Below are positions 1 to 5,426 of a stretch of DNA of 5,426 bases, piece after piece. The notes under the pieces were generated by a model. The model was not told where the DNA came from. It ran no database searches and saw only the letters and a list, made by a program, of their open reading frames with translations. Source of the stretch: Bacteroidota bacterium (GTDB taxonomy: Bacteria; Bacteroidota; Ignavibacteria; Kapaibacteriales; UBA2268); assembly GCA_017428585.1 (NCBI GenBank), contig JAFRQN010000306.1, positions 1 to 5,426 of the forward strand, read 5' to 3'. Made by a program: the position numbers and the translations under genes. Within the stretch, counting starts at the first letter, position 1. Each line of letters starts with the position of its first letter.

Positions 1-225
1 GTCATCTATAATATATACCTCTGCATCACTCACCAAAGAACTATCATAGCTAAATTCATCAAATAAAGATTGAGATTTTAATATCTTGATATTTCTAATT
101 GGTTCATTAACTATAAGCAGCGCCTCAACAATATTGCTTGGAATATAATCTTTTGGCACTGGATCTTCGCAAGAAGACAACAAAAGTACAAAAATTATAC
201 AATAAAATATATTTTTTATTTTCAT
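1..225 (-). CDS. Outer-envelope lipoprotein, DUF4249-like, N-terminal part only (runs off the left edge)
   Basis: This is the start of a lipoprotein. The minus strand is open from an ATG at 223-225 to base 1, giving exactly 75 codons with no stop. The first 18 residues are a signal peptide: basic start (MKIKN), hydrophobic core (about residues 6-15) and the lipobox LSSC, with Cys19 as the predicted lipidated residue. The acidic residues right after the Cys (CEDP) recall the surface-export signals of Bacteroidota lipoproteins, though this is a weak match. The following stretch, with VEALLIVNEP at about residues 33-42 and DAEVYIIDD at 67-75, resembles the first beta-strands of DUF4249 proteins, Bacteroidota lipoproteins of unknown function often near TonB-dependent receptors. 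The family call is from memory of the pattern and is moderate; the lipoprotein call is firm. No Shine-Dalgarno is visible. The start lies 25 bp after the der stop on the same strand, so the two are probably co-transcribed. Confidence 0.75.
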   Translation of the reverse strand, partial: MKIKNIFYCIIFVLLLSSCEDPVPKDYIPSNIVEALLIVNEPIRNIKILKSQSLFDEFSYDSSLVSDAEVYIIDD

Positions 226-250
226 TAATACAGTCTAATACAATTAGTTA

Positions 251-1588
251 TTACATATTCTTTTTTCTTCTTTCTTCCCAAGGAGTATTTTTTCTTCTAA
301 ATACAAAAGAAATAGGCGTTCCAGTAAAATCAAATTGTTCACGAATAGCACGTTCTATAAATCTTTTATAAGAATCAGGCAATAGTTTCGGATTATTGCA
401 GAAAAACGTAAAAACAGGAGGATTTGTATTAACCTGTGTAATATAATTAATACGCAAGTCTATTCCTCTTACAGAAGGCGGAGGCGTGTTGTCCAATATT
501 GGCTGCAAAGTATCATTTAATACACGTGTTGATATTCTGCGGGCTCTTGTCTCCTTAATTTGCTTTGACAATTCGATTATTTTTGTAATTCTTTGTTTTG
601 TAAGAGCAGAAATAAAAATAACAGGAACATAATCAAAAGTAGGAATTTCTTCTTTTATTTTTAATTCAAATTCACGCGCTGTTTTTGTTTCTTTTTCAAT
701 CAAATCCCATTTGTTGATAGCGATAATCATTCCTTTTCGGCTTTCATTTACGGTATTGATTATTTTTTTGTCCTGTTCTTCCAAGCCACGCGTTGCATCA
801 ATCATAATAACAGCTACATCGCAGCGTTCAATAGCGCGAGATGTACGCAGAATGCTGTACATTTCTACATTTTCTTTTACATGCGATCTTCTTCTAAGTC
901 CAGCAGTATCAATCAGAAGGATTTCTTCACCATAATATTTTATTACACTATCTATTGCATCTCTGGTAGTGCCTGCAATATCTGTAACAATACTGCGTTC
1001 TTGTCCCAACAAAGCATTGCATAAACTGGATTTTCCTGAATTAGGTCTGCCAACTATAGTAATTTTGAGTCTTTCATCTTCAACTTCTTCATCAGTATCC
1101 TGTAGATGTTCTGTCAGTTCATCAAGGAAATCACCAGTATTCATGCCATTAACAGATGATATAGCATGCGGAGTCCCCAATCCTAAAGAATGAAATTCAA
1201 AAGCATAATTTTGCTGTGCAGCATTATCGCATTTATTTACCAATAAAATAGTTGGTTTATTTGATCTTCTTAAAATATTTGCAATATCTTCATCAAAAGG
1301 CGTTACACCATCACGACCATCACAAACAAACAAAACAGCATCAGCTTCATTTAATGCTATCATAGCTTGTTCTCTTATAGCTTGTTCCATTTTGTCTTCA
1401 CTTCCTGGAATAAATCCACCTGTATCAATCAAAGCAAACTTCTTATTATTCCATTCCATGCTTCCATAAATTCTATCACGAGTAACTCCCGGAGTATCTT
1501 CTACGATAGCATGACGAGAACCTACCAATCTATTAAACAAAGTTGATTTTCCAACATTCGGACGTCCTACAATAGCAACAACATTCAT
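251..1588 (-). CDS. der: Ribosome biogenesis GTPase Der (EngA), complete
   Basis: Der is an essential GTPase with two tandem GTP-binding domains that helps mature the 50S ribosomal subunit in the cytoplasm. All hallmarks are present. The first G domain has GRPNVGKST (residues 8-16), DTPGVTRD (31-38), DTGG (55-58) and NKCD (118-121). An acidic linker (about 164-172, DTDEEVEDE) leads to the second G domain with GRPNSGKSS (180-188), DIAGTTRD (203-210), DTAGLRRR (227-234) and NKWD (292-295). A KH-like RNA-binding domain follows (about 355-437), ending in the usual GTPISFVFRRK. The length of 445 aa is typical of the family. The start is supported by the P-loop lying 7 residues in and by AAGG at 1597-1600, eight bases upstream. 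The gene has its own intergenic region behind the gmhA-lyase terminator, so it probably has its own promoter, and it is followed by the lipoprotein gene. Nothing is missing or odd in the protein. Confidence 0.98.
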   Translation of the reverse strand: MNVVAIVGRPNVGKSTLFNRLVGSRHAIVEDTPGVTRDRIYGSMEWNNKKFALIDTGGFIPGSEDKMEQAIREQAMIALNEADAVLFVCDGRDGVTPFDEDIANILRRSNKPTILLVNKCDNAAQQNYAFEFHSLGLGTPHAISSVNGMNTGDFLDELTEHLQDTDEEVEDERLKITIVGRPNSGKSSLCNALLGQERSIVTDIAGTTRDAIDSVIKYYGEEILLIDTAGLRRRSHVKENVEMYSILRTSRAIERCDVAVIMIDATRGLEEQDKKIINTVNESRKGMIIAINKWDLIEKETKTAREFELKIKEEIPTFDYVPVIFISALTKQRITKIIELSKQIKETRARRISTRVLNDTLQPILDNTPPPSVRGIDLRINYITQVNTNPPVFTFFCNNPKLLPDSYKRFIERAIREQFDFTGTPISFVFRRKNTPWEERRKKNM

Positions 1589-1707
1589 TTATACTACCTT
1601 ACAATTTTAATTAATATTATATTCTACATTTTCTAATTATATATTACTTAATCTATTAAAATAATAATTTTTTTTGAAATAAAAAAATTTTATTCCCTGC
1701 CATAATG

Positions 1708-1736
1708 ATTAAAATACAATAAGTATGTTAAATCAA
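1708..1736 (-). promoter_or_regulatory. Candidate sigma-70-type promoter for der
   Basis: On the minus strand TTGATT (1731-1736) is followed after exactly 17 bp by TTTAAT (1708-1713). The -35 box is the same hexamer as in the flippase promoter of this window. It starts about 10 bp after the terminator of the upstream operon and would give a der leader of about 110 bases. A perfect TATAAT also lies closer to the gene (minus strand, 1616-1621) without a recognisable -35; it would give a leader of about 20 bases. The region is so AT-rich that chance matches are easy, so either or both may be used. Confidence 0.35.
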
Positions 1737-1745
1737 AATAGGCAT

Positions 1746-1768
1746 AAAAAAACCTCGAAATCGAGGTT
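1746..1768 (-). terminator. Intrinsic terminator of the gmhA-HMG-CoA lyase operon
   Basis: The arms 1751-1757 and 1762-1768 (AACCTCG/CGAGGTT on the plus strand) form a perfect 7-bp stem with a 4-base loop. On the minus strand it runs into seven T's (1746-1752, overlapping the stem base). It lies 40 bp past the lyase stop codon and before the candidate der promoter, so it separates the two minus-strand units. On the plus strand no T-run follows, so it is one-directional. Confidence 0.85.
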
Positions 1769-1807
1769 CAAAGGAGGAAAAATATGATAAAAATAAAATA
1801 ATCTAAA

Positions 1808-2725
1808 CTAATTGCAGCATGTTTCTTTATTAATAGTTTTATAAAGATAACCTGGCAATTTTCTATTGAAGAATTTTTCAGCCATAAATGTAGTATCTAA
1901 AATTTTGCTGTTATCGATATCTTCTCTGCGGCCGCAGCGTTGCAAATAATAAACAAAATCTTCAGTACAAACATTTCCAGCTGCTACTTTAGTGAAAGGA
2001 CATCCGCCCATACCGCCAAAAGCAGTTTCAAAATTCTTGATACCAGCCTGCAAAGCAGCATAACAATTTGCCATACCTAAACCGTATGTATTATGGAAAT
2101 GACAAGTTATGGCAACTTCTGGAGCAAAACTTCTTATTGTTGAAAGCATTTCTGTTACTTGTTCTGGATATGCGTGTCCAGCAGTATCAGCAAGGCTTAT
2201 TTGTTTTATTCCAGCTTCTAAATATTTTTTTATCAAATTATAAACTCTGTCGTATGGGATTTTGCCTTCAAAACCGCATCCAAAAGCTGATTGAACAGAA
2301 ACTTGAACTGGATAACCGCATTTCATACATTCTTGAGCCATGGCAATAATTCTGCCTAAAGCCTCTTCAGTTGACATACCTGTATTTTTACGGCTGTGTG
2401 TATCACTTGCAGAAACGCCCATACAGAACATTTCGGCTCCTGCTTTCATTCCACGTTCCATTCCTTTTTCATTCAAAACTAAACAGGAAAGCAAAGTATT
2501 TCTTTTTATATCTTTATTTTCTGTAAAATACTTAAAGATATCATCAGTTGCTGCCATTTGAGGTACTTTTACTGGATGAACAAAAGAACCTACCTGCAAA
2601 ATATCAATATTAGCTTCTATTAACTTTTTGCACCACTCTATTTTTGTTTCAAGCGGAACTATTATTTCTTTTTCAGGCTGCAATCCATCACGCATCCCGA
2701 CTTCGTGAATAATTATATCTTTCAT
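1808..2725 (-). CDS. Hydroxymethylglutaryl-CoA lyase family protein
   Basis: HMG-CoA lyases (DRE-TIM/HMGL-like TIM-barrel enzymes) cleave 3-hydroxy-3-methylglutaryl-CoA to acetyl-CoA and acetoacetate in leucine breakdown and ketogenesis. The 305-aa protein matches the family in length and order: RDGLQ (residues 12-16), SFVHPVKVPQM (47-57), GCGFEGKI (149-156), LADTAG (178-183), metal ligands HFH (209-211), the GGCPF loop with catalytic Cys242, and AAGNVCTED (248-256) with Asn251. The spacings Asp180-His209, His211-Cys242 and Cys242-Asn251 equal those in the human enzyme. One departure: where human HMGCL has Glu72 (ETTSFV) this protein has Gln44 (QVGSFV), so another hydroxyacyl-CoA substrate is possible and I leave the gene symbol blank. 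The C-terminus carries a Cys pair (CCN). There is no Shine-Dalgarno; the start is set by the RDGLQ motif 11 residues in. It follows gmhA by 9 bp, so it is very likely translated from the same mRNA. Confidence 0.88.
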   Translation of the reverse strand: MKDIIIHEVGMRDGLQPEKEIIVPLETKIEWCKKLIEANIDILQVGSFVHPVKVPQMAATDDIFKYFTENKDIKRNTLLSCLVLNEKGMERGMKAGAEMFCMGVSASDTHSRKNTGMSTEEALGRIIAMAQECMKCGYPVQVSVQSAFGCGFEGKIPYDRVYNLIKKYLEAGIKQISLADTAGHAYPEQVTEMLSTIRSFAPEVAITCHFHNTYGLGMANCYAALQAGIKNFETAFGGMGGCPFTKVAAGNVCTEDFVYYLQRCGRREDIDNSKILDTTFMAEKFFNRKLPGYLYKTINKETCCN

Positions 2726-2734
2726 TTTTTGAAT

Positions 2735-3313
2735 TTATTTAAATTGTTCTGAAAATAAAATTCTTTCTATTAAATCGCATAATATATGTTCAATCAACAA
2801 ATGAGATTCTTGGATTCTTGCTGTTTCATGGGAATTAACAATAATTGAATAATCACAAATTTTCGCCAGCTCTCCTCCATCGCAGCCAAGAAGACCTATT
2901 GTTTTTATTGATTTTTCTTTAGCTGTTTTAACAGCATTAATAACATTTTTTGAATTTCCACTTGTTGATATTCCAATCAAAACATCATTTTTAGCTCCCA
3001 ACCCTTCTATCTGTCTTGAAAATATATTGTCAAAGCCTATATCATTTCCTCCTGCTGTTAATATCGAACTATCGCAAGTCAAAGCAATAGCTGGAAGAGA
3101 CTGACGCTGTACTGAACTTCTAAACCTTATAACCAATTCTGCTGCAACATGCTGGCAGTCTGCCGCACTGCCGCCATTACCGCATAATAAAACTTTGCCG
3201 CCCAGCTTTAATGCGTCAGAAATAATTTTAGCAGATTTGAATATATCATCAGGATTTAATGATTTCTTTACTTCTATGCTGTTATTTATCTGTTGTTTTA
3301 TATGTTCAATCAT
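2735..3313 (-). CDS. gmhA: D-sedoheptulose 7-phosphate isomerase (phosphoheptose isomerase)
   Basis: GmhA converts sedoheptulose 7-phosphate to D-glycero-D-manno-heptose 7-phosphate in the cytoplasm. This is the first step toward ADP-heptose for the LPS inner core or other heptose-containing glycans. The 192 aa equal the length of E. coli GmhA. The SIS-fold motifs CGNGGSAAD (44-52), GNDIGFDNIFSR (89-100) and GISTSGNS (114-121) are clear. The residues matching the E. coli zinc and catalytic ligands His61, Glu65, Gln172 and His180 are all present as His55, Glu59, Gln168 and His176. This favours a true isomerase over the related non-enzymatic DiaA. No other heptose genes (hldE, gmhB, waa) are in the window. 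The gene is first in an operon with the HMG-CoA lyase homologue. No Shine-Dalgarno is seen before the ATG, and the next upstream gene is divergent, so its promoter must lie in 3314-3526; I could not identify convincing boxes. Confidence 0.93.
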   Translation of the reverse strand: MIEHIKQQINNSIEVKKSLNPDDIFKSAKIISDALKLGGKVLLCGNGGSAADCQHVAAELVIRFRSSVQRQSLPAIALTCDSSILTAGGNDIGFDNIFSRQIEGLGAKNDVLIGISTSGNSKNVINAVKTAKEKSIKTIGLLGCDGGELAKICDYSIIVNSHETARIQESHLLIEHILCDLIERILFSEQFK

Positions 3314-3339
3314 ATTATGGATTTCAATTTTTATTCTTA

Positions 3340-3373
3340 TATAAACATAATATAATAATTTACTATGTTTATA
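3340..3373. repeat. Perfect 10-bp inverted repeat in the gmhA/flippase divergent region
   Basis: TATAAACATA (3340-3349) and its exact complement TATGTTTATA (3364-3373) are separated by 14 bp. The repeat sits 27-60 bp upstream of the gmhA start, where the gmhA promoter should be, so it could be a regulator site. The arms are AT-rich, with a single C/G pair each, and chance origin is quite possible. No T-run follows on either side in a terminator-like arrangement. Confidence 0.4.
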
Positions 3374-3427
3374 AATATAATATTTATTTCTTTTCTTTTT
3401 ATTTTGTTATACTTAATTTTGTATTTC

Positions 3428-3456
3428 TTGATTAACTGCAATTTGGCAGTTATAAT
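3428..3456 (+). promoter_or_regulatory. Sigma-70-type promoter of the flippase-like gene
   Basis: TTGATT (3428-3433) and a perfect TATAAT (3451-3456) are spaced by exactly 17 bp. The predicted start near 3463 gives a leader of about 64 bases before the ATG at 3527. The leader is almost pure A/T, contains a 14-bp perfect AT palindrome (3464-3477) right at the predicted start, and has no Shine-Dalgarno. An inverted repeat fills the spacer and is listed separately. Confidence 0.6.
3433..3452. promoter_or_regulatory. Operator-like palindrome in the -35/-10 spacer
   Basis: TAACTGC (3433-3439) and GCAGTTA (3446-3452) form a perfect 7-bp inverted repeat around a 6-bp centre. It overlaps the last base of the -35 hexamer and the first two of the -10, so a dimeric regulator bound here would cover the core of the promoter. 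Its G/C content stands out from the surrounding nearly pure A/T sequence. As RNA it would not be transcribed from this promoter, so a DNA-site role is more likely than a hairpin role. No regulator gene is adjacent. Confidence 0.5.
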
Positions 3457-3526
3457 AATAAACTAATAATATTATTATTAAGAATTATTTAATACAAATA
3501 TAATAATAAATATAATAAAATTAAAT

Positions 3527-4555
3527 ATGAATAAAAAAATAAAGGAAATTATAAAATATATTGTAATAATAGCAATTTTAATAGGCAGTCTCTATCTTGT
3601 GCTTGACGATGTAAATCTTAAAGAATTTATAAATATATTGTCCCAAGTACGCTGGGAATGGTGTCTGCTTTCAGTTCCTGTTGCTATTTTGTCTCACTGG
3701 GTTAGAGCTATTAGATGGAAAATATTCCTTAAGCCGATTTTGGATGCTAAATCTAATATGAATTTGTTTTCTGCCGTAATGGTTGGATATTTTGTAAACA
3801 ATGTTATTCCAAGAGGCGGAGAATTTGTTAGACCTTTTGTATATGCAAGACGTGAAAATGTGTCCAAATCAGCAGTATTGGCTACAATAGTTACAGAAAG
3901 AATAATTGATGTAATATTTTTAATGTTGATGTTTGCTTTTGCTTATATAGCAAGCAAAGATACTATAATGCAGGCTTTCCCATGGATATCAGGTCAAGGA
4001 ATGACATACAGTATTATACTTCTTGTTGCCTGTATTGCATTTATTATTTTGCTGCTTTCCACACAAGTATTTGACAAGATATTGTATGCAATAGGCAAAA
4101 AAATTATGCCTAATCAATATGAGAAGCTGAAGAATATATTGGATTCATTCCGAAAAGGCTTGGAAATAATGAAAGCACCATCTTCATATCTGCCAACATT
4201 CATATATTCTCTTTTGATTTGGGCGTTGTATGCTTTGCCTATGTATCTAATGTTCTTTGCATTTGACTTCCAATCTACCCTGCATTTGGGTTTGATAGAC
4301 GCAGGATTGTTGATAGTAGTTTCCGGCGTTGGAACAAGTATAGCACCAACACCCGGTGCAATCGGCGTATATCACTGGATCATAGTCAGCGCTTTGGTTA
4401 ATTTATATCCAAACATATCACAGGAAGAAGCTCTTGCCTACGCTACCCTCACTCACGGAGTTAATCTGATTATACAAGTGATTATTGGAGCTATATTCTT
4501 ATTAAAAGAAAATATAACAAAGATTCCTACAAAAGAAGACTTTGAAGCGAATTAA
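3527..4555 (+). CDS. Flippase-like integral membrane protein (UPF0104 / LPG-synthase TM family)
   Basis: This polytopic inner-membrane protein belongs to the lysylphosphatidylglycerol synthase transmembrane family (PF03706-like, UPF0104/YbhN). Members include the flippase half of MprF and many stand-alone proteins thought to move lipids or lipid-linked sugars. I see about eight hydrophobic segments: roughly residues 11-26, 45-59, 80-95, 116-142, 161-178, 223-246, 254-272 and 280-326 (probably two helices). Family motifs are RAIRWKIFL (60-68), GYFVNNVIPRGGEFVRP (87-103), TERIID (123-128) and PTPGAIGVYH (274-283). The 342 aa match stand-alone members. There is no C-terminal aminoacyl-transfer domain, so it is not a full MprF. 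The substrate cannot be told from sequence. It is transcribed alone, divergently from gmhA, and is closed by its own terminator. Its neighbour's role in heptose synthesis hints at envelope glycolipid work, but that is inference only. Confidence 0.9.
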   Translation: MNKKIKEIIKYIVIIAILIGSLYLVLDDVNLKEFINILSQVRWEWCLLSVPVAILSHWVRAIRWKIFLKPILDAKSNMNLFSAVMVGYFVNNVIPRGGEFVRPFVYARRENVSKSAVLATIVTERIIDVIFLMLMFAFAYIASKDTIMQAFPWISGQGMTYSIILLVACIAFIILLLSTQVFDKILYAIGKKIMPNQYEKLKNILDSFRKGLEIMKAPSSYLPTFIYSLLIWALYALPMYLMFFAFDFQSTLHLGLIDAGLLIVVSGVGTSIAPTPGAIGVYHWIIVSALVNLYPNISQEEALAYATLTHGVNLIIQVIIGAIFLLKENITKIPTKEDFEAN

Positions 4556-4587
4556 AATAGATATAAAATAATTAATTTTAAATATAC

Positions 4588-4614
4588 AAGAGCAGCATTT
4601 GCTGCTCTTTTTTT
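4588..4614 (+). terminator. Intrinsic terminator after the flippase-like gene
   Basis: A perfect 9-bp stem, AAGAGCAGC (4588-4596) with GCTGCTCTT (4601-4609), has a 4-base ATTT loop and is followed by T's through 4614. It lies 32 bp after the stop codon. It sits between convergent genes, 17 bp from the zupT stop. On the minus strand the stem is followed by only a poor, interrupted T stretch, so it probably terminates zupT weakly if at all. Confidence 0.9.
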
Positions 4615-4631
4615 ATTCTATCTAACTTACA

Positions 4632-5425
4632 TTATCCTAATAATGTTATGCTTGACGCCATAACAGCCATACCAATCAACAACCCATATATAGAAAGATG
4701 ATGTTCTCCATATTTACGGGCGGCAGGAAGCAATTCATCCAAAGAAATAAAAATCATTATACCAGCAACAAAAGCAAATATTCCAGCAAGCAGTTCTTGA
4801 GAAATAAAAGGTTTTAGAATTAAAAAAGCGATTAAAGCTCCTATTGGTTCTGCAAGACCAGAAACCAAAGAATAAATAAATGCTTTCCTTTTATTCCCTG
4901 TTGCTTGATATACAGGAACTGAAACAGCAATCCCTTCTGGAATATTATGAATTGCAATAGCAGCCGCAATAGCTATTCCGAGCGAAGGCGCTTCGTATGC
5001 AGCAATAAAAGTAGCAATTCCTTCTGGAAAATTATGTATTCCAATGGCAATTACGGAAATTATTCCCAAATGCATTAAATTATTGTTTTTATTTTCCAGG
5101 TCTTCAACGGTTTTTATTTCATGAGGATTTTCTCCTGATGGGACTAACCTATCTATAATGCCAATAAAAAACATTCCTATAAAGAAACAGGCGTTTGCAA
5201 AAAGCATTCCCAGCTTAAAACCATGTGAATTTGTAAATATTTGCTGCGATTGAACAAACAACTCTACAAAAGATACATATATCATTACCCCAGCTGACAA
5301 TCCAAGCGACAAAGACAATATCTTTGTATTGGTATGCTTAGTGAAAAAGCAATAAAACTGCCTATACAGGTAGATAATCCTGCAAATAATGTCAGTATCA
5401 AAGCATTAACTATATTGTTTTCCAT
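4632..5425 (-). CDS. zupT: ZIP-family divalent metal (zinc) transporter, ZupT-like, with an apparent frameshift near the 5' end
   Basis: ZupT proteins import zinc and other divalent metals across the inner membrane. Two frames together encode it. The ATG at 5423-5425 begins MENNIVNALILTLFAGLSTC and continues to GSFIAF (residue 27), a typical ZupT first helix. The next part (FTKHTNTKI, then LSLSLGLSAGVMIY) is in another frame. Restoring one base in the A-run at 5344-5348 (plus strand) gives one 264-aa protein, close to E. coli ZupT (257 aa), with eight hydrophobic segments. Repaired numbering puts the metal-site motifs HNFPEG at 131-136 and HNIPEG at 160-165, with SGLAEP at 189-194 and SLDELLP near the end. 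The TM3-TM4 loop is short and has only one His. As written, the first frame stops at 5285 after 43 codons. The downstream frame has only a TTG (5318) as start, which would drop the first helix and is unlikely to be the true start. The gene may be a pseudogene or may carry a sequence error. The promoter lies outside the window. Confidence 0.88.
5344..5348 (-). other. Apparent -1 base frameshift site in zupT homopolymer
   Basis: The coding strand reads GCTTTTTCACTAAG. With five T's the upstream frame reads A-F-S-L-S and soon stops at 5285-5287; with six T's it reads A-F-F-T-K and joins the conserved body of ZupT. The upstream frame is good ZupT sequence before this point and the downstream frame is good ZupT sequence after it, which places the lost base within a few codons of the run. 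Confidence 0.8.
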
Positions 5426-5426
5426 A

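Noticed and set aside
138..371. Plus-strand open frame across the der 3' end
   Set aside because: It overlaps the lipoprotein start and der in antisense, is low-complexity (F/I/L-rich from AT-rich sequence) and has no recognisable family or ribosome site.
711..1193. Two plus-strand open frames inside der
   Set aside because: Both are antisense shadows of the conserved Der GTPase domains; their Ser/Ile-rich translations look like complement-strand artefacts.
1589..1745. Small RNA or hidden gene before der
   Set aside because: Almost pure A/T with stops in every frame and no stable stem apart from the terminator at 1746-1768; only promoter-like boxes can be supported.
1784..1801. MIKIK micro-ORF as a real gene
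   Set aside because: Five codons with no continuation. The same frame after the stop (from 1802) mirrors the lyase C-terminus in antisense. Kept only as an observation about the strong ribosome-site-like sequence.
2068..2561. Two plus-strand open frames inside the HMG-CoA lyase gene
   Set aside because: They lie wholly antisense to a well-conserved enzyme gene and show no domain.
3381..3420. T-rich stretch as a terminator
   Set aside because: Many T's, but no G/C-containing stem stands immediately before it; the AT-only repeat 3340-3373 would make a very weak hairpin and no plus-strand gene ends there.
3433..3452. Hairpin as a riboswitch or RNA leader element
   Set aside because: It lies upstream of the predicted transcription start of the flippase-like gene and is only a 7-bp stem; a DNA operator explains its position better.
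5316..5318. TTG as the true start of the ZIP transporter
   Set aside because: It would remove the first transmembrane helix, which is present upstream in another frame behind a normal ATG; KHTNTKI just before the TTG is also typical ZupT sequence.

Overview
The window is a strongly AT-rich piece of bacterial chromosome carrying ordinary core and envelope genes. I see no mobile element, CRISPR array, tRNA or rRNA. The organism is a Gram-negative-type (diderm) bacterium. It encodes GmhA, the first enzyme of ADP-heptose synthesis for LPS-type glycans, and a lipoprotein whose start resembles the DUF4249 family of Bacteroidota and related FCB-group bacteria. Most starts lack a Shine-Dalgarno sequence, which also fits that group. 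The readable promoters look like ordinary sigma-70 (TTGATT-17-TATAAT) rather than the classic Bacteroidetes TTTG/TAnnTTTG type, so the phylum call is tentative; an Ignavibacteria-like or spirochaete origin is not excluded.

Layout. Bases 1-225 (minus) hold the first 75 codons of a lipoprotein that runs off the left edge. Bases 251-1588 (minus) hold der, the double-GTPase ribosome assembly factor, probably co-transcribed with the lipoprotein. Bases 1589-1807 are intergenic, with an intrinsic terminator (minus) for the upstream operon and a candidate der promoter. Bases 1808-3313 (minus) form a two-gene operon, gmhA then an HMG-CoA lyase homologue, 9 bp apart. Bases 3314-3526 are a divergent intergenic region with a good plus-strand promoter, a palindrome sitting exactly in its -35/-10 spacer, and a second inverted repeat nearer gmhA. 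Bases 3527-4555 (plus) encode a flippase-like (UPF0104/LPG-synthase-TM) membrane protein, followed by a strong terminator. Bases 4632-5425 (minus) are a ZupT-type ZIP metal transporter whose reading frame is broken near its start.

The most notable points are these. (1) The zupT-like gene is split by an apparent one-base deletion in a five-base homopolymer. A normal ATG-initiated N-terminus lies in another frame upstream, so the apparent TTG start at 5318 is an artefact of the shift. (2) The flippase-like gene has an operator-like palindrome between its -35 and -10. (3) The HMG-CoA lyase homologue has Gln where the human enzyme has the active-site-region Glu72, although its other catalytic residues are intact. 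I see no clear sign of a wholly new system. The genes serve ribosome assembly (der), envelope glycan or lipid biology (gmhA, flippase-like protein, lipoprotein), acyl-CoA metabolism (lyase) and metal uptake (zupT).
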